The translations under genes were made by a program, and so were the position numbers. The notes beneath the pieces are model-generated. The model ran no database searches and was not told where the DNA came from. It worked only from the letters and a program-made list of their open reading frames with translations. 64,000 nucleotides of DNA from positions 5,766,383 through 5,830,382 of the forward strand of contig NC_091139.1 in assembly GCF_041381155.1 (NCBI RefSeq), given 5' to 3'. The DNA comes from Argopecten irradians. Taxonomy: Eukaryota; Mollusca; Bivalvia; Pectinida; Pectinidae. Shown one piece after another: positions 1-9,582 of this stretch; the stretch's first letter is position 1, and each line of letters starts with the position of its first letter.

Positions 1-608
1 CGGGGCCCCAAAAGGGAAATACATGTAGAGGTAAATCCTATAAATCGCTACTTGTCCTAGAGTTCTGCATGTATTGTAACCAAACTTGGCCAAAAACATC
101 CTTGGGGGGAAGGGGGACAGAACTTGTATAACTTTTGACTCTGACCCCCGGGGGCAGGAGGGGCGGGGCCCAATAGGGGAAATAGAGATAAATCCTATAA
201 ATCGCTACTTGTCCTAGAGTTCTGCAGAGATCGTAACCAAATTTGGCTACAAACATCCTTGGGGGAAGGGGAACGGAACTTGTATAAATTTTGGCTCTCA
301 CCCCCTGGGGGCAGGAGGGGCAGGGCCCAATAGGGGAAATAGAGGTAAATCCTATAAATCGCTACTTGTCCTAGAGTTCTGCATGTATTGTAACCAAATC
401 TGGCCAAAAACATCCTTGGGGGAAGGGGGACAGAAATTGTATAAATTTTGGCTCTGACCCCCCCTGGTGGCAGAAGGGGCGGGGCTCAATAGGGGAAATA
501 GAGGTAAATATTCAAATTCCTTCAGAAAAGAAACAAAGAACCAGTATTCAGAACAGTACTTGGCATTACAAACCAGGTGAGCGATACAGGCCCTCTGGGC
601 CTCTTGTT
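1..608 (+). mobile_element. Pearl/Helentron-like element, family 1, cut by window edge
   Basis: About 3.5 tandem core repeats of roughly 155 bp (the phrase AAATCGCTACTTGTC recurs near 46, 201 and 357), then a unique tail from about 500 with a GGCCCTCTGGGCC hairpin at 588-602 and the end CTCTTGTT at 601-608. The same cores and tail occur in the complete copy at 24421-25720, so the head of this copy lies left of the window. Pearl and Helentron-type elements of bivalves are known for this layout; assignment to them is by architecture only. No protein is encoded; the open frames on the minus strand are by-products of the repeat. Confidence 0.75.
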
Positions 609-1984
609 GACTGCAAATTCAATCAAACGTTCAAACTATCATTCAAAATCAAAGGAGTAGATATGATAGAACCAGTATTTGGCCTTAATTTTTGAGGCCG
701 AAAAATATAAACTCTGATCCACATCAATTTCACATCAATAAATACTCTCATACTTGCCATTTTTACATCAAAACATAACTTTTTACATTTGTTCACGATG
801 TGCTCCACCTATGATGTCATCAATTGATGATTTTCCTCTTCTCGCCAAATTTTGCTAGAAATTCATCATCTTTAGGTTAGAAAAGGCTTGAAATGGATTT
901 GGCCGCCACCTTGGAGCACCTTTATATTTTGCATGGATATGCGTTAATACATGATACACAATGTGTGAAAATCTCTTTCTGCTCCACGAAGGTGGCCACA
1001 TTCATTTTTAGAGAAAACCACTCAAAAAGTATGATTTTTCAAGGATTTTTGTGAAAAATGGCGGGAAACTGCATGTTGATGACGTCATAGTGGACATAAT
1101 TGGCACATGCCGGATATTTTTGGGATGTTATATGTTAGCAAATGTATTCAACTGCTATATGGCAAAATATGTTGTTCTTTATTGGAGAATTAATTTTGGG
1201 GCAATATTCGAGTCTTAACGTACCTTCTCCTTTTTTAATTTCAAATATTGACTTCAATCCCCCATACAATTTATGAGGTAGTTTTGTATCATTGCAGATG
1301 TAGTTGCTATGGTAACTATCCTAAATGTGCATTAATAATGCAAATATGTAAATTTTGTCAATACTGGCATTTTTGTTCATTCAGACATCAGAGAGTGCAT
1401 ATTGGAACAGTTTTATACTTAAAAGCGCCTATCACGATTGCTCTCTGCTGTTTCTTACAGAATGACTATCACAAAATAGGCCAAAAATGAAAAAAAAAAT
1501 CACTTAATTTATATGCATACTGAAATAATTTGAATGGTAACTAGAGCAACTAAAGTGGCGAAATGAGAAAACTGACAATATAATTGAATCAGAGATGCAC
1601 CGGAGTACAAAGTACTACCAACAAGGGCAGATAACTCTGTAATATGCTAATAGAGAATGATGACACTTTATTGCTTGATTCTTGATAAAGTGTATGTGGA
1701 TTTATCATGAAACTTACTAATACCGGTATGTACCATAATTTCCTTACTGGCAAATCAAGAGGAGTTTTTCATAAGTTAATCACTACCAAAAGCTACGGTC
1801 ATTTTGAGAATTATAATGCGTAGTCTTTAGTAGTAACAGACAAATACAATTTCAAAATCAATTTTGGCAGTATACCATATGTAGTTCAGAACTGCAACAA
1901 GAATTCCACGGAGGTGGATGTGTCGCCTGCACAGCATCACGAAAAATAGTTATTTACAGTTGAAAATATTGTTAAAAATTAGGT
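609..1984. other. Intergenic DNA, no gene seen
   Basis: AT-rich sequence without a convincing coding frame or splice pattern. One feature stands out: an imperfect inverted pair, GGCCGCCACCTTGGAGCA near 900-917 against TGCTCCACGAAGGTGGCC near 980-997, which probably marks an old palindromic insertion. Confidence 0.5.
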
Positions 1985-2540
1985 GAAGTAATCAAGTAGT
2001 CAAATATTGATGGATTCTGACCAGTATAGAATCCATCTAAGATATAAAGATTATATGATTATATCATTGATATAAAGCAACAGACCAAATTTGCTTGAAA
2101 TCGGACAAGAAATACTAAAGATATCGAGCGGAAATCATAGATAAATCTGTTTTGACGATTTTAAAGTCCCGTAATTATAACTCTTGCAAATATTGACAGA
2201 TTTTGACCATTATTGAACTCATCGAGATCTCATTGATATAAAACATTTTATAAAATTTGGTTGAATTGGGGCAATAAATATTTAAGTTATTGAGTGGAAA
2301 CCATGGATTTTTCTATTTTGACGATTTTAAAGTCCCGTAAATCTTGCAAATATTGACAGATTTTAACCATTACCATTAACCAGTTAACTCATCCGAGATC
2401 TCATTGATATGAAGCTATATACCAAATTTGGTTGAAATCGGACAATAAATACTTAAGTTATCGCACGGAAACCGTTTCCCGGACGCTGATGCCGTAGCCG
2501 ACATATAGCGATACCCAAGTGTCGCTCTTGCGTTGCAGGT
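1985..2540. repeat. Three-unit tandem repeat, about 165 bp per unit
   Basis: The phrase TTTTGACGATTTTAAAGTCC occurs twice (near 2151 and 2317), and TTGACAGATTTTgACC and TCATTGATATgAAGC recur with it, giving three diverged units. The array ends in a CG-rich segment with GGACGCTGATGCCGTAGCC near 2474, a sharp change from the surrounding AT-rich DNA. This looks like the core array and one end of another interspersed element. No coding capacity. Confidence 0.6.
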
Positions 2541-3040
2541 TACACAAAAATCATGATGAGTACATAAGGTCAAAATCTTATTAGTTATTAGTTTTAATCC
2601 ACAATTTCATTTCACCTTACTTTTTACTGAATTCATTTTCTTCTCTTCAAGATCAATAATGAAAACACAAAATCTTGTATCGAACAGTGTAAAGTTAAGT
2701 TTCATTAGTTGAACAATATACGGGTACAATGTATTTTCTTTGACATTCAATAATGTTCTTCACTTCAAGATGTTTAGATAATACAAGATTTCATATTAGA
2801 AAATGCCAAAATAATGGCAAAAATGATGACATTTTCAAGTGATGAGGAACACATAAATCAATACATAGTGGTCGTAACAATGACTGAATCAAGTAATGTT
2901 TTATTGGTTGAACAGAGAGTTTCCTTTGATATATTATATTGTTCTTCATTTCTAGTAGATGAAACATTCTTTTGTTTCAACCTTCTTATAATGAAACATT
3001 AAAATTAATTCAGAATTATTTGAGCCACATAAGCCCCTAG
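2541..3040. other. Intergenic, nothing recognised
   Basis: AT-rich. The open frame at 2814-3002 on the plus strand has no family resemblance and no splice context, and is taken as chance. Confidence 0.4.
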
Positions 3041-3046
3041 TTTATT
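3041..3046 (-). terminator. Candidate polyadenylation signal of the minus-strand gene
   Basis: TTTATT on the plus strand reads AATAAA on the minus strand, 210 bp beyond the stop at 3256. It is the first canonical signal downstream of that stop. Confidence 0.5.
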
Positions 3047-3255
3047 TAGGCCACTATGTGTACACATGTATATTGTATCATATCATCAAACTTCCATCCA
3101 AACTTCCTTAATCTAACAAAGTGAATTACTTCCAATGGAAAATCAGGTATGAAAGGAAGTTAAAATGTTAAATTAACATCAAACTTTTCGAGTTAAAAGT
3201 TTATGTCCGATAGAGGATGGCTTGCACATAACCAACCACTAACAACAAAATAAAC

Positions 3256-6200
3256 TCATTTACTATTAGGACAAAAGCTGAACTTCAATGGTACAGAAGG
3301 TGAAACAAAATTTCCTTTTGTTTCCACCTTCTTATAATGCTGAATATGACCTTTTAACTCTGCATGCAAACCTGACTTATCAAGACCATATTTGGTAGCC
3401 ACTTTTTGATCTAGATCTGTGAAAACGGTGAAGTTCAATAAAAGCCAAACAACAACGATCAGTTCATTTGTTAGGATCTCCTTCCCTGGAACCCATAACT
3501 GCAGCCACTTACTCGACAAAAGCAAGCAGTCAGATTCCGAGTCATACAAACATACACATACTTTGTCAGACGAAACTCCAATAGTTGGAATTAAGAAATG
3601 AGACAGGTGACTTCCATTCCGGTTCACTTGAGCAAATCCATTGGATATACCTGCAGCCAAGATTCTGTCCAAAAGTTTTGATTCCAAAACGGTGCCAGGT
3701 TTCTTACTGGCTTTAACTTCAACACAAATATCACTATTCCCATCAGTTTCTATCTTTCTCTGTTTACTTGTAGGTTCAGCGTCTGCATCCTCCTCTTCAC
3801 CCTCTTCACTTTTTTCTTTACCAGATTCAGTTTCAGCGTCCTCTTCAGTTTCTTCATCACCGAGTATCACAGCAATTGTGTCATTCAACATCATATCTAC
3901 TCTTCCATGCCATGTTCTTGATGATCCTGTTCATAAAACAAAAATCAAAGAAATTTGCATAAAAAAGCTACACACTGAAAAACAAGAATCAAAATGGGCA
4001 TGTCTTTGTATGTTTACTTATTCACCCCTGAAGACAAACTTAAGCTCTTCTGAATCAAAGACTGGATCAGTCCATTATGAAATTTCAGGGGTGAATAAGA
4101 TACTCAAGTAACCTTGAGTTTTGGTAAAGTTCATTCATGATTCGTGGTCCGTGTTGTTTTATTCTGGCAGCAACACATTGTTACTCACAATAACAGGTTT
4201 AAGAGCATGATGTGTTTTAGTTTAGATTCTAAGTTAAAATGTTGATAATAAATTAACAAAGTCTTGATGGATATATACTTTACGATTTGAAGTTGGAAGT
4301 AACTTATCTACATATTGTAAATTGTACACTTTAAATGCAGTTCTTATATTGTACCGGTATTCTTAATGTGACTTTTGAATTTGATCTTAAAAAAAATGAC
4401 CATCAAATTGGAATTTTTTTAGATACGAAATAGGATTTTTAGGGGAATGGACTCACTATTGCAGGAAAATCCTTGTATTCAGTAAATTGGCTTCTTTACC
4501 AAAACCAATTTTTCCTATAGGATTATAAAGAACAGATTGCTATCCCCCTTATTGGGCCACTCCCTTCCAACTCCCCTCTGGGAAGTCATGTTTATACATT
4601 GTATATTCTTTGTCCAAGCACAGGAGTTTGACGTTCTGTCAACAATATATAGTATACATATATAAAAAAAAACCTACCGGTATATACTATATAAATTATA
4701 TTTCATTGACAGAACGTCCTGTGGTCCAAGAATGCTAAAGACTAAATTTCATCAAGATGACACCAGTAGTTCCTGATCACTAGGGATTTATTTCTAAGAT
4801 TTACCTCCATATTCCATTTAGCTCTGCCCATACACGATCCATTTCTTCATGACAACCATTTGGTCATTCAGGAATTTATAAAGGATTCATAACTATTGGA
4901 TACAGCTAGTGCTGTTTATATGGAAAATAAGTAGGATCTTGAATGGAATGTCACAAAATCTTATCTCACCTATAGCTGTATTTCCACCATAAATCGTCGC
5001 TTTACAGCCACAGAAACACTCTTTTGGAAGCTGCTTTGCAAATTGATTAACTTCAAATTTCTTGCCTGGGACCAACTGTGAGAACAGGTGATGGGCCAGT
5101 CCAACCATTACTTGTGTTGACCCGGTTATTTCATTTGATGAAGTGCCTTTGGTAAGTTTCCATATTGCCTCTTCGTGTTTACTTCGATCTAAGGAAACAA
5201 CATGGGAACAATTTTAACAGTCATAATGTTACAACAGAGCACATTATTTTCACATTATATAATCATTGGCTCCAATAGGGATTGAACTTGGTACTTCTAT
5301 CTTACAAGTCTGAGTTACGCTCAACCAATTGAGCAACCATTGAGCTATAGAGAAGTTATAATTGCAATTATTATATATGGGGCAAAGACGAAATTCTAAC
5401 AGTATGGACAAAATATACATTGTCGGATTTTTGAGGCAATCTGCCTCTTTATCAAGACACAAAAAGAACAAATAAAATAACATATTAAGGACGGTCACAA
5501 ATGTTCACAAAAAACAAAACTTAAACAATGAACACACACATATATGTGTAGAAAATATAGATAAAATATATTGTATAGGGACATTGGTGATGCATATGTA
5601 GCAGGATTGGACTTGGTCGATCATCAGTGACCAGGTAGCTCAGTTGGTAGAGCACTCGGCTAGTGTTCGGAGGGTCCCGGGTTTGAATCCCAGTCTTGCA
5701 GCTACATTTTCTCTTCTCCTGTTACAGAATTGGCACCCAACTAAATAACCCACAGTGGTGGTGTTTGGAAGGGTCTTGCATGTCTTCGAGGACGAAGACT
5801 TCGAGAAAGGAGGGAGGAGTGTAGCGGGATTGGACTGGGTCGATCATCGGTGACCAGGTAGCTCAGTTGGTAGAGCACTCGGCTAGTGTTCGGAGGGTCC
5901 TGGGTTCGAATTCCAGTCTGGCAGCTACATTTTTTCCTCTCCTGTTACACATATTGTTACACATATTGTCCTTTCTCAATATTATATACTAATATTAGAA
6001 GTTGCCTAACTAAATGATATACAAAACTAGAGTAAACAATTCCAATGGACCATGCAAATTCTGCCTTTTTTAGTCTCAAACTTAATCAGGACTTCGAGAT
6101 ACTTTATATCAATAAATTTGGGGAAATAAGCTTAAGTGCAAGTTGTATTTCCATCTAGTCCATGAATATTAAGCAGTTTAGCATTCTACGCAAACTGTTC

Positions 6201-8367
6201 GGAGTTGATGTACATGGTATTAGTTTGGAATGGTCACTAATGAAAATTGGTCACAGATTATAGAGGCCTGAATGGATTAGTTACTAGATGGCTACCAGAT
6301 GGCCATGTTGTAACTTTTTTCCCAATCACTTGAAATGTATGTGGCAAAAAATATAGTATAGACCATGCCATGGGGAATCAACATGTCATTTTCAGTCATA
6401 GTTTTCAATAAGTTGACAATTATCATATCTTGCATCTTGTTGGCGATTGCTCATGATCACTTGCTACCTAAATAACTGACAAATGATCTAGATTTGAAGT
6501 TAAGGCTTTTGAGTTATTGAATAGAAGTCAATTTTAGCCTTTTGATTTATCCCTGTGACCTTGAATGAGGCCAAGGTTTCAAAACATGTTTCAGGCTCAA
6601 TATGTATCATACATCTAAGTAGCTACTGTTGTAGCGGAAAAGATATCACAATCTCAGTCAGAAGGTGATATCTTTCTGCTACAACAGTGGCTAACATCTA
6701 AGATACTTCGTTATTGACAAGAAGTCATTGAAAATATAAGACTGTTGGGAGTCAAGATCATGTGATCTTGAAAGTCAGGATCATTAATTTGAACACTTGA
6801 AATTTGTGAACAATGCCGTGCACACGCCAATCTCTGAGAGGGCTATTAAGGGACAGTAGCGGAAAAGTCTGTCAGAAGGTGATATCTTTTCCCCTACAAC
6901 AGTAGCTCAGTACATTTTTCTCAACAAATATTCAAAAGAAAAAGCTTACTGAATCAAATAACCTGGAAGCCCTTTTATTCCATTTCTAGCATACTACAAG
7001 GATCAGGACTCATATAATTAGTTAATGACAAGAAGTCATTCAAAGGTTTATGCCTATTTGGTTCCTGTGAAGTTGAATGAAGGTCAAGGTCCTATGAACA
7101 AACTTGGTAATTCTTCATTCAATTGAACAATTTCATTACAGACTCAATGTTAGGTTTCTAGACTTCTTAGTTATTGATAAAAAATATAAGAAGTTTTTGA
7201 AAGATTTTAGCCTATTTGACAGAAGCTGACATGCATGTGCCGTTCAATGAAGGTTGATACAAGGTCAATAATTTTAACAACTTTGTAGCACTTCATGCAA
7301 GCATACTATATATGCCCATTATCAGTCCTCCTATTAAAGCTCCTTAGTTACTGACTAGCCATTCAAAATGTTTATCCTATATGATTCGTGATTATGTGAC
7401 CTTGACTTGCACACTTGGAAGCCCTTAATATATATATATTCCAGGATCATACCATGCTACAGACTGTCATCCAACTAGCTAGTAGCTGTTGTTGTAGCGG
7501 GAAAATATCACCTTCTGACTGATTTCAGTCAGAAGTTGATATCTTTTCAGCTACAACAGTAGCTATCACCCAACATATAGTTAACAAGAAGTTGGTCAAA
7601 GGTTTTAGCCTATTTGACCTCTATGACCTTGAGTGAAGGTCATGGTCATCCATTTGAACAAATTTGGCAGACCTTCAGCCAATATCAGAAATTTGACCCC
7701 TAGCTGTACATGGTGACTTTAAATGAAGGTCAATGTCATCCACTTGAACAAACATTAACTTTGTAGTCCTTCATACTGGCATCACAGCTACAGCTAGCCA
7801 CAGGAATATTTAGTCACTATAGCTACTTTTTATTCCGATCTATCAGTTATTTCACTCTGTCAACGATTAGTTTGTGCTGTCAGAGTGAAATGAAGGGAAG
7901 TAACTTCGATAGATCAGAATAGGTCATTTGGTTTTTAGAAAAATTTAAGTTATTGAAATGGAAGCCAGTACTAATACTGTACCTCGCAGAAATTCAAACA
8001 ATGTCAAGAATGATTGGCGACAAGCAGATGAGCAGTAGTGTTTCCTGATTGCATCTACTCCATCCGCCAGAAATTCTTTTAAAATATCTTCAATAAGAAT
8101 ATCCTTCAAGTAAAGACCCTTGCATTCAGGATAGCCTTCGATATAGTTTTTGAAATATGCCTCCGTGTGTTCATAGTGAAGTCGAAGATATACCGATGCA
8201 TCATTGAATGATTTCCCTTCAATGGCATTACTTCTTTGTATAATTATGTTTAAAAATGAAGGTAGGAGAAATCCAGAATCGGAAATGATATGTTTGAAAA
8301 CACTTCTGACAACGGTTTCCTCTTTTGATCCACTGTAGTCATCGAGAACATACTGGTTTGTCGGCAT
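3256..8367 (-). CDS. Unknown 424-residue protein with PD-(D/E)XK nuclease-like residues
   Basis: Three coding exons on the minus strand: 8367-7983, 5188-4970 and 3926-3256. Both introns are GT-AG and both junctions are phase 1, so the 1275 nt read through without a stop. The start ATG at 8367 has an in-frame stop about 50 nt upstream. I do not recognise the protein. Residues 1-128 look helical. Residues 130-202 carry a CFCGC cysteine cluster. From about 205 the order is GRVD (Asp212), a variable loop, a very acidic insert (about 225-252), VEVKA (Glu271, Lys273), then FAQ (Gln301). A G-x-x-D ... E-x-K ... Q series is the usual signature of PD-(D/E)XK nuclease folds, so a DNA-acting enzyme or an inactive relative is possible; this is inference. 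It lies head to head with IFT52. Gene structure is fairly sure, function is not. Confidence 0.7.
4016..4100. mobile_element. Short palindromic MITE (CACCCCTGAA family)
   Basis: Ends are ATTCACCCCTGAA and TTTCAGGGGTGAAT in inverted orientation. The interior shares GGACTGGTCT-like and CTTTGATTTAGAAGAG-like text with copies at 43390-43475 and 55527-55615. It lies in intron 2 of the minus-strand gene. Confidence 0.55.
4619..4723. mobile_element. Foldback MITE with 7-bp flanking repeat
   Basis: Inverted arms (CACAGGAGTTTGACGTTCTG and CAGAACGTCCTGTG) enclose an AT-rich palindrome around TATATAGTATA/TATACTATATA. GTCCAAG flanks both sides (4612-4618 and 4724-4730), which reads as a target-site duplication. 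Intronic and non-coding. Confidence 0.6.
5262..5358 (-). repeat. tRNA-derived SINE fragment
   Basis: On the minus strand an A-box-like TAGCTCAATGG (with a second GCTCAATTGGTTGAGCG) is followed by a B-box-like GTTCAATCCC. Spacing is tRNA-like but the D-arm text is partly duplicated and the anticodon arm does not pair, so this is a SINE relic and not a tRNA gene. Confidence 0.45.
5590..5955 (+). repeat. Two tandem tRNA-derived SINE heads
   Basis: Two copies about 222 bp apart each carry a full A box (TAGCTCAGTTGGTAGAGCA at 5636 and 5858) and a B box (GGGTTTGAATCCC at 5680; GGGTTCGAATTCC at 5902). Acceptor and T arms can pair but the anticodon arm cannot, which separates them from true tRNA genes. 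Both are preceded by the same phrase GGTCGATCATC and followed by CAGCTACATTTT. The spacer of the first copy contains TTGGCACCCAACTAAATAAC, related to text in the SINE near 23800. RNA polymerase III promoter elements look intact. The pair lies in intron 1 of the minus-strand gene. Confidence 0.7.
6620..6693. mobile_element. Foldback element, copy 1
   Basis: Arms AGCTACTGTTGTAGCGGAAA and its near-complement (TCTGCTACAACAGTGGCT) form a hairpin around GATATCAC/GTGATATC. ACATCTAAG flanks it at 6611-6619 and 6694-6702, a perfect 9-bp target-site duplication. Nine bases is typical of Mutator-like insertions, so that class is possible. Confidence 0.65.
6850..6907. mobile_element. Foldback element, copy 2 (partly deleted)
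   Basis: Same family as 6620-6693: GGACAGTAGCGGAAAAG on the left and GATATCTTTTCCCCTACAAC on the right, but the left arm lacks part of the GATATCAC segment. Confidence 0.55.
7484..7564. mobile_element. Foldback element, copy 3 (most complete)
   Basis: An almost perfect hairpin: the left arm runs from AGCTGTTGTTGTAGCGGG to CCTTCTGACTGA (7484-7522) and the right arm from TTTCAGTCAGAAG to CTACAACAGTAGCT (7523-7564). The loop is only a few bases. Transcribed within the pre-mRNA, it would fold into a stem of about 38 bp. Confidence 0.65.
7838..7925. repeat. Inverted repeat
   Basis: Outer arms CCGATCTATC and GATAGATCAG and inner arms TTTCACTCTGTCA and TGTCAGAGTGAAAT face each other, giving an imperfect hairpin close to the 5' splice site of intron 1 of the minus-strand gene. 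Likely a small MITE. Confidence 0.5.
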
Positions 8368-9582
8368 TTTAGAAATATATACGTTATTCCAATAATCAAT
8401 GGAAGTAAATAATTTTTACTGAGAGAACCTCTCGCGGCAGTTTTATCCTATAGTAGAAGTAAACGATGTCAACCAGCGATTCAAATCGAGTTCATATTTT
8501 TTGGCGCACCTTGAGCAAATTACAGGAATAATCTCAGTCAACCAGTGGCTTGAACTAAGCGTTAAATCTGCGTAGTCAACAAGGGTCTGGTTGACCGAGA
8601 CTAATAAGAGTTCCCATAATGCTTTGCGCACATAGTTTTGATATGGCGCCGACAGCTGAGGTAAAGTGAATCTATGGGCGGATAAATATTGAATTAACGT
8701 TTTATTTTGAGACTTTGATTTCAACTTTTACTACAGAGCGTCACAACATTTAATTTCTCGAGTGTGAGCGTTTCTTAAACGTGTGTTTTCACGGTAATTA
8801 TTTCAATACCTTAATGATTTCTTGTTGTCATGCGTGCCGATTTTTACTTTGATATTTTCATCAATCTTTACTGTGTTTCTTTTAGTTTTGCCTCTGGTTT
8901 TATATTCATTTTGATTTAAATCATTTATTTTATAAAGCAGTTGACCAGTAAAACTCAAATTGAAACACGAGATCGTGACCGTTACACGATTGAACGATCA
9001 TAATGGTCATTCCATATATAATTATTAATGTTTGCTAAATGAATATTTGTTCGAATTTGTTAATCTCTAATCAGTCAACTGACATGTTTGTATGTATGAT
9101 ACCCTTTTGTAACAATAAACATACATGATATATATTTAAAATATACAGAGTGACATTTAAAAATTGTCCTCTTATGTTATGGGAAGTACAATTGAACATG
9201 TCTGAAACTATGCTTTTATGGGCACAGTTACTGTAGTAACCATCATATTAGCTCAAGTCTATTTTGAATAACATGCTTATCATTATATTGTTTTTTGATG
9301 ACTTTTTATCTGCATATTGTCATACAACTGACGTGTACAGTAATAAACGTTAAGTATTGAATAAATTATCTATCGGCTATGAAACTCTTAGGTGCGCAAG
9401 ATCATATGCCGGTATTGTATATGTGTATAAAAAACTATGCTTACATATTTATGATGAAGTGATTATGTTGGTCCATGCAGAGATTCGTTATTATTGTATT
9501 TTATGGTATACTTCTTCCTTCAAAATGTACCTTTTAATGTAAATGTTTCTATTTTACTTATAACTTTGTTAATTTTTTTCAG
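8368..9582. promoter_or_regulatory. Divergent promoter interval between the unknown gene and IFT52
   Basis: The start codons of the two genes point away from each other, and a 5' noncoding exon of IFT52 must lie here because its ATG exon begins at a splice acceptor (9582/9583). I see no TATA box placed to decide either start. A minus-strand frame at 8443-8724 is open for 93 codons and looks protein-like (it has a CSRC motif), but it contains no ATG and cannot be joined cleanly to the next exon; it may be 5' leader. The half nearer IFT52 is AT-rich. Confidence 0.4.

Larger units (their letters stand above)
6470..7760. repeat. Degenerate tandem repeat with GACCTTGAATGAAGGTCA motif
   Basis: Several diverged units share the phrases GTGACCTTGA-TGAAGGTCA, ATTTGAACAAA and TTATTGA-AAGAAGTCATTCAAAGG. 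The first contains an inverted TGACCTTGA...TGAAGGTCA palindrome. Unit length is uneven because foldback elements interrupt it at 6620, 6850 and 7484. It fills much of intron 1 of the minus-strand gene; there is no coding frame. Confidence 0.6.

Noticed and set aside
3419-4111. Plus-strand Ser-rich frames
   Set aside because: Antisense shadow of the acidic last exon of the minus-strand gene.
5630-5930. Two tRNA genes
   Set aside because: A and B boxes fit, but the anticodon stem does not pair and the acceptor stem has mismatches; tandem SINE heads explain them better.
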